From: Magicicada septendecula
Taxonomy: Eukaryota > Arthropoda > Insecta > Hemiptera > Cicadidae
Assembly (NCBI GenBank): GCA_034769895.1
Contig: CM068373.1
Location: 24,886,120 to 24,950,119 of the forward strand
Reading direction: 5' to 3'
Length of the DNA stretch: 64,000 bases
In this document: in pieces, positions 55,888 through 64,000 of the stretch
Layout of the letters: each line of letters begins with the position of its first letter
How positions within the stretch are numbered: position 1 is the stretch's first letter
Program-made: the position numbers and the translations under genes
Notes under the pieces: model-generated
Told to the model about the DNA's origin: nothing
Database searches by the model: none
What the model saw: the letters and a program-made list of their open reading frames with translations, nothing else

Positions 55888-56150
55888 GGCCATCTAAAGA
55901 CGACATGCCAATTTCAATTCTTTTTTCTTTTCTTTTTCTCCAATAGTCTTTTATCTTTTCACTATGTCTATTCTTTCTGTCTTCAGTCCGCTTTGAACCT
56001 GCGTTTTTCTCTCTCCTACCCTGGACCCCTGACATTTTTAACACTTTCCCCCGGAAAACGTCTCTTTCAATTGCTTCATCTGCGTTTATATTATTTTTTA
56101 TAAATCCTTTTTGACTTCTTTAATCTAACTTGATGTTGAAGTTTTTCCCT
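55888..56150 (-). mobile_element. Retroposed 3'-tail repeat R3, copy 4 (inverted)
   Basis: The minus strand carries TCAACATCAAGTTAGATTAA, GCAATTGAAAGAGACGTTTT, GGTTCAAAGCGGACTGAAGA and ends GATGGCCGACACAAAT, matching the copies at 38361 and 45507. The plus-strand frame over it is only the complement. Confidence 0.8.
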
Positions 56151-56939
56151 ACAGATACTTGAAGCCTTGTTTTATTAAACTATTGTCGCCCATTCTACAT
56201 ACATGTCCAAAAGTACTAGTCTTTGTTTCTGCTCTTTATTTATGATAACCTTGAAAAAATATTTTAGCCCTTTTTTAATCAAAAAATAATTTCTCATCGC
56301 TGAACTGAAAATTATTTTCTCTAATATTATTTTCTCTATTTATTTTGAACAATGAATATTTTCTAAAAAGCATATTAGGTTATAAAACTTGTCAATCAAA
56401 GTAGATGAAATAATAAATAAAAGCATCTTAATTATTTAATAGTAAGGGAAAACAGATGGAGAAGAAAACAAATGCTGCCAATATCAACGCATGTAATTTG
56501 AGAGTGTATGCCTTCTTACTGTACTCGAGTATTATTATCGTATTATTCAAACTTTAGATGCATTGTAATAAGGTAAGATTTATTTTTATAAACAGACGAG
56601 ATTAAAAATTGTGTACAGGAAACGTCCGTAATAAAAACATTAATTAAAACTGCTTCATCACAGAACCATAGGAAGCTAAGTCTAGATCTTACATTAACTT
56701 TAGTCAGGCGTATATAGGGCAAACGTAATTAGTTTTGCGTTGGTAGCATTTTTTTTTTTTTTTTTTTTTTTAAGTAAGAAGGAAGACTTACCTGTTTAAT
56801 AAAACAGATTTACGGTTAACTTAAAATTATGAGATAGTAAATGTTTTAATTCATTTCAATTTTCAAATTGTTACAGATACCGGAAAATAGTGTAACCTGA
56901 CAATGTAGTATTTTTCCAAGACACGGTAATTAACCTTAT
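56151..56939. other. AT-rich DNA with a T tract
   Basis: A run of about 24 T (56749-56772) may be the poly(A) tail of an unidentified minus-strand retroposon. Nothing else is supported. Confidence 0.5.
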
Positions 56940-57408
56940 TGTTACGACGGTCTCCTTGATCGTCGTATGGTACAGTGGAAAACAAAATACAAGACACCAA
57001 TGAAGTCACTAAAAACCAGCTTTAATTAATCTCAATTAACAATTTTTAATCAACTTATACAATAATCCGAGCAAAATTTGTCCACACGCAATAATAATGT
57101 CAACTAATAGAGTCCCGCACAACAATAACACTTCGGCACAATACTTGAATAAATCGCCAATTAAACTTAAACTAAGCGTCGTTGAATGCTTATATTCATA
57201 TCCCTCTAAGATTCCGGAATAATCCATAATACGCGTCAAAACTACTCGAAAACACTAGAGCGCTATCGATTGCGGTCTTGAACAGAGTGCGCCAACCGGT
57301 ATGGTTTGGATTAGCCTGGTTGACGCATCTAAAGTGTCACGTACTACGCGAGCTGCACTCTGCTGGGATAGCCGAGAAACTAGCAAAATGTTCTCTAACA
57401 GCGTAACA
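56940..57408 (-). repeat. Solo LTR, family A, inverted, diverged
   Basis: The plus strand runs from TGTTACGACGGTCTCCTTGATC to AGCGTAACA. It is about 470 bp, shorter than other copies. It shares AAGACACCAATGAAGTCACT and CCAGCTTTAATTAAT. No target duplication remains. Confidence 0.82.
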
Positions 57409-57555
57409 ATGTAAAGGAATTTACATGTTTTATATTAATTAGAGAATTAAATCGATTTTAAACGACATTTGCTAAAGGGATCTATGGCTAAACTAAATTG
57501 TTACAATAGCGACTGAAAATATAAAATTTTCTTGTGTATTTGGCAGGCGTAAATA

Positions 57556-58655
57556 CGAGGTGAGTTCAAAAAGAAACCGAACTTTCACAATGCAATGGCG
57601 CTATACCCATAGAGCATTCCACGACAAGTGGCGTTGTCTAGCAGCGACATTCGGAAACATCATCCAGTATTCTTCTTCCTACCATTGTTGTGATTCTCGC
57701 TACAGCAGCTGAAATTAATAAGTGTTCTAACCTCTCGGCGAATTTTTCCCGAAATGAAAATGAAAGAGCTTGAAGAACAACGTGTCTGAATAAAGGTTTG
57801 CTTCAAACTCGATAAAACTTTTACAAAAACTTAGAAAATACTTCAGCAAGCATATGGTGATGATGATTGTATGAGCCGAACGCAGTGCTACGACAAAGCG
57901 GCAGTCTCGTTTTAAACCAGGAAAAACATTGACCGATGTAAATCAAAGACCAGGTCTTCAACGTCAATAAGTGATGACAAAAGCAATGAAGTTTCCAGTT
58001 AGATTGCCAAGGAATTGGGTATCAGCGTCGGTTCATGCAAGAAATTTTAACAGGAAATCAAAATATGCAAGCCATCTCAACAAAATTCGTGCCGCGTTTC
58101 CGATTATATCAAAAAGAGAATCGCGTTAACATCAGTCAGGAACTGCTTGACACTACCAGTGCCGATGAAAACTTTATCAAAAACATTACAAGAGGGAACG
58201 AGACGGGGGTGTACGGATACGATGTGGAAATGAAGCCACGGTCTTTGCAGAGGGCGGGAGAAGGACCACAAAAGTCCCGATGAGTCGGTCAAACACGAAT
58301 GTGATGTTAGTGGCGTTTGTTTGACTGGAAAGGCTTTCAAGGCTTTATCATGAATTCGTTCCACGTGGTCAGACAGTAAATAAGGAGTATTATAGCGACG
58401 TTTTAAGGCGTTTGAGGGAAACAGTACGCAAGAAGAGACCAGACCTGTGGAAAGAACAGACTTGGGTGTTACAACATGGTGTAACGCATCGGCTCACGCG
58501 GCACTCCTTGTCGTCGATTATTTAGCGAAACAATACGACTGTTCTGCTCCACCCACCCAATCGCATAATACAAACGCAACGTTTCCTCAGTATCCCGGAA
58601 CGTAGTACAGTGTCTTTTATGGATATGTTTATAATTTATTGGATTAAAATAACTT
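57556..58655 (+). mobile_element. mariner transposon relic
   Basis: Begins after TA at 57554 with CGAGGTGAGTTCAAAAAG, a mariner-type inverted terminus. The interior follows a mariner transposase through many interruptions. The matching right-hand terminus was not found, so that end is lost or very diverged. Confidence 0.88.
57750..58620 (+). pseudogene. mariner transposase pseudogene
   Basis: Recognisable blocks in order: KMKELEEQRV (N terminus), QQAYGDDDCMSRTQCY (helix-turn-helix), IAKELGISVGSC, KENRVNISQELLD, then NETGVYGYDVEMKPRS where functional proteins read GDETWVYGYD, then LFDWKG and RRDQTCG-type remnants. The first catalytic Asp of the D,D34D triad is Asn here, the next blocks change frame repeatedly, and the gene cannot make an enzyme. 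It is an old insertion. Confidence 0.85.
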
Positions 58656-59084
58656 GTTACTTTTGTGAGCAGAAAAATTAGTTTTCATATTTTTCCAACT
58701 TTTCTGGAAGGTATCACAAAATTATTGTGTACAGCAAGGATCATTAAACAAATTTTGTTTGCAGAAATAACAAGGTTTGTTATTTAAGTGCTCCAGGCAT
58801 CCGGCTTATAAACGTTGTATTAAGCTACGTCTCCTTTGTCTGCTTGTGTCAGAACATTATGCTCCTGCTACAACACGTCATTAGAAACATATCACTATCG
58901 CAGGTTTCGGTTTTTGCTGCTTCTCTCCCTTTTAGCACTGACAAAAAGTTGTTATTGGCCCTTACAGCAAACGTGCCACTTGAAACACAGTGCCAGAAAA
59001 CTACGCATATCTGCGCTTTTGGACTTATTGACACACATATACACACGCGCGCGCGCGCATGCGTGCACATCCTTCTTCTTCTTC
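58656..59084. other. Spacer with CG/CA microsatellite
   Basis: Ends with an ACACACGCGCGCGCGC tract at about 59039-59058. No gene. Confidence 0.5.
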
Positions 59085-59092
59085 TTCTTCTT

Positions 59093-59152
<60 letters not shown>

Positions 59153-59181
59153 TTTTTTTTTTTTTTTATTATTATTATTAT
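59068..59181. repeat. (TTC)n(TTA)n(T)n(TTA)n microsatellite
   Basis: Successive TTC, TTA, T and TTA runs. The last TTA run abuts the LINE tail, whose minus-strand 3' end reads GAGGTGAATAATAATAAT, so the array probably grew from that (AAT)n LINE tail. Long frames crossing it encode only runs of Phe, Ser, Leu, Lys or Asn. Confidence 0.92.
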
Positions 59182-59541
59182 TCACCTCACGGAGTAGGCA
59201 CTTTGCCTGTTCTGTCTTCACACAGTATCTCGCCATTTTATTCTCGGTCTTCCTACATCTGTTGTACCAAAGGGTCTATATTGAAATCCATCCTTAGGTA
59301 GTCTTCCGTCCTCCATTCTGTCTAGATGCTGTAACCATTACCTGTGATATGTCTGGGTCTTATCATTTATGGAGAATGCCTGTAGTTCTTCTCTAAAATT
59401 ATCATTGCGCAAACGATTCTGTTTGGTGCAACCCTTTATTTTTCTCAGAAACTTCATTTCCAAAGTTTGAATCCGGTGTTTAATCTCCTTTGTAGGAATT
59501 ATTTTCCCCATTATAATGGGGATGTAAGGGAAAATACTCAA
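59182..59541 (-). mobile_element. LINE C-terminal fragment with (AAT)n tail
   Basis: Minus strand: IKHRIQTLEMKFLRKIKGCT, KQNRLRNDNFREELQAFSIN, DKTQTYHR, then in other frames GWISI and finally CLLREVNNN, the usual end of RTE/CR1-like LINE proteins before an (AAT)n tail. The RT core is absent. It is short and interrupted. Confidence 0.82.
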
Positions 59542-59945
59542 TTGTCTCTAAAGATAATAAACTTTAATTCTCCAAAGTAAATCTATTAAATGGTAACAGA
59601 ATACCTAAGTCCACTCACAACTTTCCTTAAACCCAACCACATTGAATGTCTCTTTAGAAGAAAACAAGTCATTTAAGTAAAAAAAAACAATGTTGTATAT
59701 TCCACCACTTTTTCACACTCAGTTTCAGTTGGGTGTTGGAAAGTTAAAACGTTTTTTTGAGAATTTGAAATGATACTTAACTAATAACTAATAACTATGA
59801 TATTAACTATGATGGTATTTAACTAATAACCATAATACAAAAATTTAAGTTAAGCCTAAATACAAAAATTATTTGCATGACAATATAAGTTAATAAAAGA
59901 TTATAAACTAGAAGACTAGTTTGGGAATTTCTAGAAAGTGAGCGA
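59542..59945. other. AT-rich DNA, no gene seen
   Basis: No supported feature. Confidence 0.5.
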
Positions 59946-60230
59946 TCAATGCGGTATGTTATAGCTCTCACAAATCGTGCAAAAGCTTGTCCTACATGTT
60001 GTCCTCAACAAAGCAGTACTCCCTTCTTGCATAGAAATTCTCACGTAAATTCGTAATTTATCTGTCAGTTCTTCTGCCGCTTCCGCAGGCAACACCAAGT
60101 TTTCTTTTCCGTTAGACTTGGATTCTTGTTCTTGTTTTTCTTTTTCCTCCGCTACCGTTTTTAATACACCGTATTTGGCTGTCCTTAACATTTCAGCCGT
60201 GCAAAACTTTATCTTATCTTGGTCAATCCA
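59946..60230 (-). pseudogene. Unrecognised coding-like fragment
   Basis: The minus-strand frame, open upstream of its first ATG, reads IDQDKIKFCTAEMLRTAKYG, VLKTVAEEKEKQEQESKSNG, KENLVLPAEAAEELTDKLRI, then YVRISMQEGS. It looks like a polar, partly helical protein segment, with codon choice unlike the AT-rich surroundings. I cannot assign a family. It may be a transposon protein piece or a host exon; no splice sites were confirmed. Confidence 0.35.
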
Positions 60231-61087
60231 AATAATATTCTCTCAATAAACTTAGAGATTTTTGATATTTAGTCTATGCTTTTCTCAAACAATTATTATG
60301 AATACATAATACTTGTTTATAACATTGAATCATTATAATTATTCAATGTTATTGAATGAACGTTAATAGAAGACTGAGCATACATCGCATAATAATCCGT
60401 TGTAAAGGCTATTATAAATATCTGCTTTAAGGATACACGTGTTAATTACTCTTTGTGCTAACACGTGATATTAACATATTAATTGTAGTCTACATTTAAC
60501 AATCTATGAGATTTTACTGATGAAAGAATTTTTCACATACATTGTCGTTTTTAACACTCTAAGTATTTGAACGGGAACACCTACCTAGAAGCGTATTGTA
60601 CTAGATAATTTACATGATAATTACAAAAGTTCTATTACGGAGGGAAAGAAAATTTCCTAGTGAAAATACTTCTACACTTGTAGTAAATAGTACGGTGAGC
60701 ATATCTTTTGTGAGTCGCGCCACAGTAACTGTTCAATAACTTCAATGAAATACACGTAGCCAATTTTAGAAACTCTGCCATATGAAATTATCCTACAATC
60801 TGACCGTAGGAATTAGTATTGTACGTCATTCTGAATGCGGGAATATAATTGCCGTTCATAAAATGTACAAGAGTAATCTTAGTTTTAAATAACGTATTGT
60901 AATGGTCCATTCCAATGGGATTTTCGTGGATGTGAGACAGAATCGAACGGCGTATGTAACCTTGGACCGTGAAGAGATTTGTGCGTAATTATGTATCACC
61001 CGGTAACGTGGCGTCATGTAACAGCTGTTCCCTGCGCTAACAGTACAAGCAATGAAAAATAAAACAAAATCAATTAGAATACAGAGT
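60231..61087. other. AT-rich DNA, no gene seen
   Basis: No supported feature. Confidence 0.5.
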
Positions 61088-61172
61088 AAATACTTTAATT
61101 CTTCGTATTGTTTAAATTAGCAGCCATCCTTACTATTTCTTTTATGAATTTGCTAACTGCTATAAATTTTTA

Positions 61173-61222
61173 TTGTTCGACTAAGCTTTTCGTCATTACT
61201 GACATCTTCAGGTCATAAACAA
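61173..61222 (-). ncRNA. Hammerhead ribozyme (H3, copy 2, minus)
   Basis: Minus strand: stem I TTGTT/AACAA and GAC/GTC, core CTGAAGA (61205-61211), stem II GTCA-GTAA-TGAC, GAAA, palindromic AGCT, and TA cleavage dinucleotide. All invariant positions are kept. Confidence 0.82.
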
Positions 61223-61226
61223 CAGG

Positions 61227-61276
61227 TTGTTTAAGACCTGAAGATGTCAGTAATGACGAAAAGCTTAGTCGAACAA
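61227..61276 (+). ncRNA. Hammerhead ribozyme (H3, copy 2, plus)
   Basis: Plus strand: stem I TTGTT/AACAA and GAC/GTC, core CTGAAGA (61238-61244), stem II GTCA-GTAA-TGAC, GAAA (61258-61261), AGCT, TA. It is the mirror of the minus copy four bases away, so a transcript of either strand carries one ribozyme and one ribozyme complement. Confidence 0.83.
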
Positions 61277-61327
61277 TAAAAAATTATAGCAGTTAGCAAA
61301 TTCATAAAAGAAATAAATACTTTAATT

Positions 61328-61912
61328 GTTGATTAATTTGAAATGTCAACAATATTAGTCGAGAAACTTGAAGAAAAGCACAATATTGCTTTCGAACTGT
61401 TGGTCGCTTGTATCGTCATTTTATGTTGTGTTGCCGGCTCAGATACCGGCGACATTCCACTGTGTATGGTCATTGACCTCGTAGTAGTTGTCACTGTACA
61501 TACTAGGAAAGGACATGCGTTCGTCCGACCAATGTGTTATCACTGTGTAAACCGGCAAAACGCACAGTTAGCAGAGGTACCTTTGTTTTCGGAACCGACG
61601 CGTAACGGTTATTACGTGTTCCTGTTTCTGTTTTGTTGCTTTCAATATGTGTTTTTTTACTAATTTTTAATTTGATTATTTGTGTTCGGATTTATTCTGT
61701 GTAAGTATAATGGAGTCAGATTACGTTGAACCGGGTCCATCTACTTCTGCCAGCGGATGATACGTGAAAAATATCAGTAAAAATGTAATTTGTCTCTAAA
61801 AAGAATATCTCGTACTAGGAAAAATTAGCATCGATTTTCAAGCTATGTTTTAGGTCTATTACAACCGGCAGCAGCTGTTATCTACCCACGCCAAGCCACT
61901 GTTAAATATGCG
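61328..61912. other. Spacer, no gene assigned
   Basis: A 106-codon frame (61343-61663) and a 16-codon one at 61710 (MESDYVEPGPSTSASG, reminiscent of transposase leaders) are present. Neither is supported enough to call. Confidence 0.4.
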
Positions 61913-62304
61913 TTAGGCTGCTGACACACGGGCCACTCTGTGGCGCCACTCAGTCGCGCCCGGTTGTTTTGCGTAGTTTTAAATTGTAACCTTGCACACG
62001 AGCGACTGTGGCAGGCAGAAGCCAGTCCTCGCCACTAGTGGCGACGATTTGTGGCTTTGGAGCTTGCACATGGGCCACTTTCATTGGCGCCACAGCAGTG
62101 TTCAGAATAGTATTGTGAAGCGTGTATTAACACTGGGATTTCTATAAAACTTTGGGAGTTTTCTTAATAATTTTTTTTAAATTTAAGACTTTCGTGTTTC
62201 TAAAATCTATTTAAAAACTTTTAAAACTATCATGACGGAATTCGAATTCGATCAATTTATAATTGAATTCAGTAAAATGGACAGCCTGATGAAAAATAAA
62301 TCAG
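61913..62304 (+). mobile_element. Possible PIF/Harbinger 5' end with first coding exon
   Basis: TTA followed by GGCTGCTGACACACGGGCC, then repeated GGCGCCACT / GTGGCGCCAC-like words (to about 62100), resembles the TWA-flanked, internally repetitive ends of Harbinger elements. An ATG at 62232 opens MTEFEFDQFIIEFSKMDSLM and reaches a good donor, CAG|GTATGT, at 62304/62305. Harbinger elements also encode a MADF/Myb-like protein, which this N terminus could start. The other end and the transposase were not found, so this is tentative. Confidence 0.35.
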
Positions 62305-62459
62305 GTATGTTTCTAATCAGTACTGTAGTAAAGTATGTAATAAAAATTGGAATAGAAGTAATAATAATAAAGTAGGCCTACTGCACTAAACTAATGTGTA
62401 AACTTCATAAAACAATTAAAGTCATCTAAAGTCATAAATTTAGACATTTTATTGTGTAA

Positions 62460-62708
62460 TTATTGTACGGTAGCGCGATGATTTCGTTTTCTAGGTTGGC
62501 TAATCTGCTTACTGCCTCGCCTCAATTTTCGCGTGTTTGTACTTTGCACAGTGTGTATCAGACGCTCGTCAGCAGCGTTCGGCTCGCTCGCAGCCTCGCT
62601 GTCATTTAAAATACTTGCATTCAAGTATTCTAGTGCCGTATTCGCGCACATCGTATTCTTACGACTTTTAATGTAGGCCTTAGGCCACACATTCGTACTT
62701 ATGGCCAA
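62460..62708 (-). other. Unrecognised minus-strand frame, possible exon
   Basis: The frame reads STNVWPKAYIKSRKNTMCAN, TALEYLNASILNDSEAASEP, NAADERLIHTVQSTNTRKLR, then basic RGSKQISQPRKRNHRATVQ and a stop. It opens just after a stop with a TTG, so if real it is an exon or the tail of a longer gene. The G+C content is raised. It could be the convergent second gene of a Harbinger-type element or host sequence. No family is recognised. Confidence 0.3.
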
Positions 62709-63018
62709 CTAGCCCCATAACTATCATTTCAATCTAAATTTATAATACTTGGCAACACGCATTATTAGCCGACCTCATTTCAACAAATAATACATTTGTA
62801 ATGTAACTAAGAAGGACATTAAAATCTATTCAAATACAGTCCACATCTTATCATTTTCTTCCTACTGAAGCAATGCATTTATTACATAGTATTTTTAACT
62901 AACATGGAAGACCAGCCGACAGAATTCTTCAACTTAAGAAACATATATTTAGCCCACTTGGGCCCAATTCATTAACTCTTTCTTGTCCACACTTGCTGGA
63001 TCATTCTTCTCATTAACA
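62709..63018 (+). other. Probably contains the 5' LTR end of the BEL element
   Basis: The base before the BEL primer region ends CATTAACA at 63018, a plausible LTR 3' end. The LTR start could not be placed because only one LTR is in the window. Confidence 0.4.
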
Positions 63019-63023
63019 TTTTT

Positions 63024-63042
63024 TGGTCCTCCGGGCCGGATA
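63024..63042 (+). other. BEL primer binding site, tyrosine-tRNA type
   Basis: TGGTCCTCCGGGCCGGATA resembles the complement of an insect tRNA-Tyr 3' end (TGGTCCTTCGAGCCGGATT), the primer seen in many insect BEL elements, with three or four differences. A second, weaker copy (TGGTCACTCCGGACCTGGAT) follows at about 63055. Confidence 0.7.
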
Positions 63043-63328
63043 CTAACCATTTTTTGGTCACTCCGGACCTGGATTTTCCATTCAACATTTTATACCAATA
63101 TTTCTGGCCATCACGGGCGAATTAGCACGTCAGCTAATACGACCGTGGCGTGATTTGCATCGTCATTTCGCTCGTCATCTTCAGACAACATATTAGCAAG
63201 TGCCTGCCAGCTACAGTGCTTACTCAAAGTGGTAATCTCTGCCAGCTGTTTATCATCTTCACCAAGGAGCCGACGCTGCAGGACATCGACAACAAGGTAT
63301 TACCAGAAACAGTAAAAAGGTGCGTAAA

Positions 63329-64000
63329 ATGTCTGAAGAAGGCCTCAAAGTGCTGACCAGAAAGAGGGGCGGAATAAAATCCGCGATAGTACGGATACAA
63401 TCCGCGGTAAATTCATTTGACATAACTTTAAGTACAAAACATTTTCTAACTGTAAGACTGGAAAGTCTCAAAAGCTTGGCCTCGAAGTACGACGAGGTAC
63501 AGTCTGAGATAGAGCTTATCAGTAAAGACACGAGCGTTGCTCAGGCAGACCGAGTTGAGGTCGAAGAAATGATATACTCAACTGAGGCAAACATTTTACA
63601 ACTACTTGACACTTTTAATACTCAGACTGTGCCTCCCGTATTATCGACGCCCATACAATTAAAGCCGATAAGTTTGCCTTGCTTCTCAGGCAACATACTG
63701 GAGTGGCAACACTTTTATTCAATTTTCACCGATTTAGTGCATTCAAGATCTGATTTAACACCAGTGCAAAAACTGCATTATTTGCATTCCTCTGTGAAGT
63801 GTGAACCATTAGATTTAATTAAATCATTACCTATTTGTAAAGAAAATTATGCAATAGCGTTGAATTTTCTGTCCGAAAGGTATAACAACCCATTCATATT
63901 AGCTAAATACTATGTACAAAACCTACTTCAGGTTAAGTCCACAATAAAGGACTCGGTCCAAAGTTTGGCGGAGTTTACGAATACAATAACGTCTTCCGTT
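63329..64000 (+). CDS. gag: BEL/Pao Gag, N-terminal 224 residues (continues past window)
   Basis: Starts at ATG 63329 and is open through 64000. Residues 1-100 are helical and polar (KRGGIKSAIVRIQSAV, LESLKSLASKYDEVQSEIEL), as in the N-terminal part of BEL Gag. Residues 108-215 carry the DUF1759 signature: LKPISLPCFSGNILEWQHFY, SIFTDLVHSRSDLTPVQKLH, YLHSSVKCEP, then NYAIALNFLSERYNNPFI. The domain forms the capsid-like part of BEL/Pao Gag; in insects one long Gag-Pol polyprotein usually follows. The C terminus, zinc knuckles and pol lie outside the window. Confidence 0.93.
   Translation, partial: MSEEGLKVLTRKRGGIKSAIVRIQSAVNSFDITLSTKHFLTVRLESLKSLASKYDEVQSEIELISKDTSVAQADRVEVEEMIYSTEANILQLLDTFNTQTVPPVLSTPIQLKPISLPCFSGNILEWQHFYSIFTDLVHSRSDLTPVQKLHYLHSSVKCEPLDLIKSLPICKENYAIALNFLSERYNNPFILAKYYVQNLLQVKSTIKDSVQSLAEFTNTITSSV

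Larger units (their letters stand above)
61101..61314 (+). mobile_element. Fold-back hammerhead element, family H3, copy 2 (full, 214 bp)
   Basis: Flanked by a 13-bp target duplication, AAATACTTTAATT (61088-61100 and 61315-61327). A head, CTTCGTATTGTTTAAATTAG and CAGCCATCCTTACTA, identical to copy 1 at 42864, is followed by long inverted arms containing TTTATGAATTTGCTAACTGC and GTTCGACTAAGCTTTTCGTC. In this copy the arms each carry a complete hammerhead, facing opposite ways around a 4-bp centre. It makes no protein, so it must be mobilised by another element, most likely Penelope-like. Confidence 0.9.
63018..64000 (+). mobile_element. BEL/Pao LTR retrotransposon, 5' part, cut by window edge
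   Basis: Primer site, leader and the start of the gag frame are present. The frame is open to the last base, so the element continues beyond the window. Its state as a whole cannot be judged from 1 kb. Confidence 0.85.

Noticed and set aside
55843-56103. 86-codon plus-strand frame
   Set aside because: Antisense to repeat R3 copy 4.
58836-59301. Several frames rich in Phe/Ser/Leu or Lys/Asn on both strands
   Set aside because: They are translations of the TTC/TTA/T microsatellite.
61343-61663. 106-codon plus-strand frame with ATG
   Set aside because: Hydrophobic and Val/Cys-biased with no family match; its length is within what chance allows here.
63150-63215. Hammerhead-like CTGAAGA followed by GAAA on the minus strand
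   Set aside because: No stem II can form between the two core parts and no stem I closes, so it is a chance match.

Overview
The window looks like repeat-dense, AT-rich DNA from a large animal genome, most likely an insect. The evidence is a LINE/Penelope/BEL/Gypsy/mariner/hAT/pogo mix and a tRNA-derived SINE, with no bacterial-style operons, rRNA or clear host gene. The species cannot be named from sequence alone; a cockroach/termite-like insect is a guess from the style of the LINE tails. Nearly every recognisable feature is a mobile element or its remains.

Layout. 1-7.4 kb: a 98-bp minisatellite (904-1297), a LINE tail (2938-3571), a solo LTR (3927-4466) and low-information DNA. 7.4-7.7 kb: a SINE with A and B boxes and target duplications. 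7,894-23,098: one 15.2-kb Ty3/Gypsy-type LTR element on the minus strand. It looks whole and young: near-identical LTRs of about 3.4 kb, a primer site, a long coiled-coil gag, a UUUAAAC slip site, a pol with protease-RT-RNase H-integrase, and a repetitive 3' region. 23-30 kb: a hAT element with 8-bp target duplication, dispersed repeats, a short unrecognised basic-protein ORF with a GC-rich upstream region, and a broken LTR element. 30-58 kb: more solo LTRs of one family (eight loci in the window, four with clean ATAT or ATAC target duplications), LINE tails, a pogo-like element, a Jockey-type LINE lacking most of ORF2, and a mariner relic. 59-64 kb: a LINE tail in microsatellites, a fold-back element, a possible PIF/Harbinger 5' end, and the start of a BEL/Pao element that runs off the edge.

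The most interesting recurring signal is a set of hammerhead-ribozyme motifs (CUGANGA - stem II - GAAA - short palindromic stem III - UH - closing stem I) at 32.7, 35.2, 39.2, 40.0, 43.0, 44.1, 46.3 and 61.2 kb. Most sit in inverted-repeat units, several with 11-13 bp target duplications. At 46.2-46.7 kb a ribozyme-like core overlaps the stop codon of a Penelope-like GIY-YIG protein tail, tying these units to Penelope-like retroelements. The link to Penelope elements is established knowledge; the small fold-back units with two opposed ribozymes are the part worth following up.

The genes do not form a pathway. They are independent mobile elements, so the window is best read as a layered insertion history: old LINE, hAT, mariner and pogo relics, then solo LTRs and ribozyme fold-backs, then the recent Gypsy insertion into an (AT)n tract.
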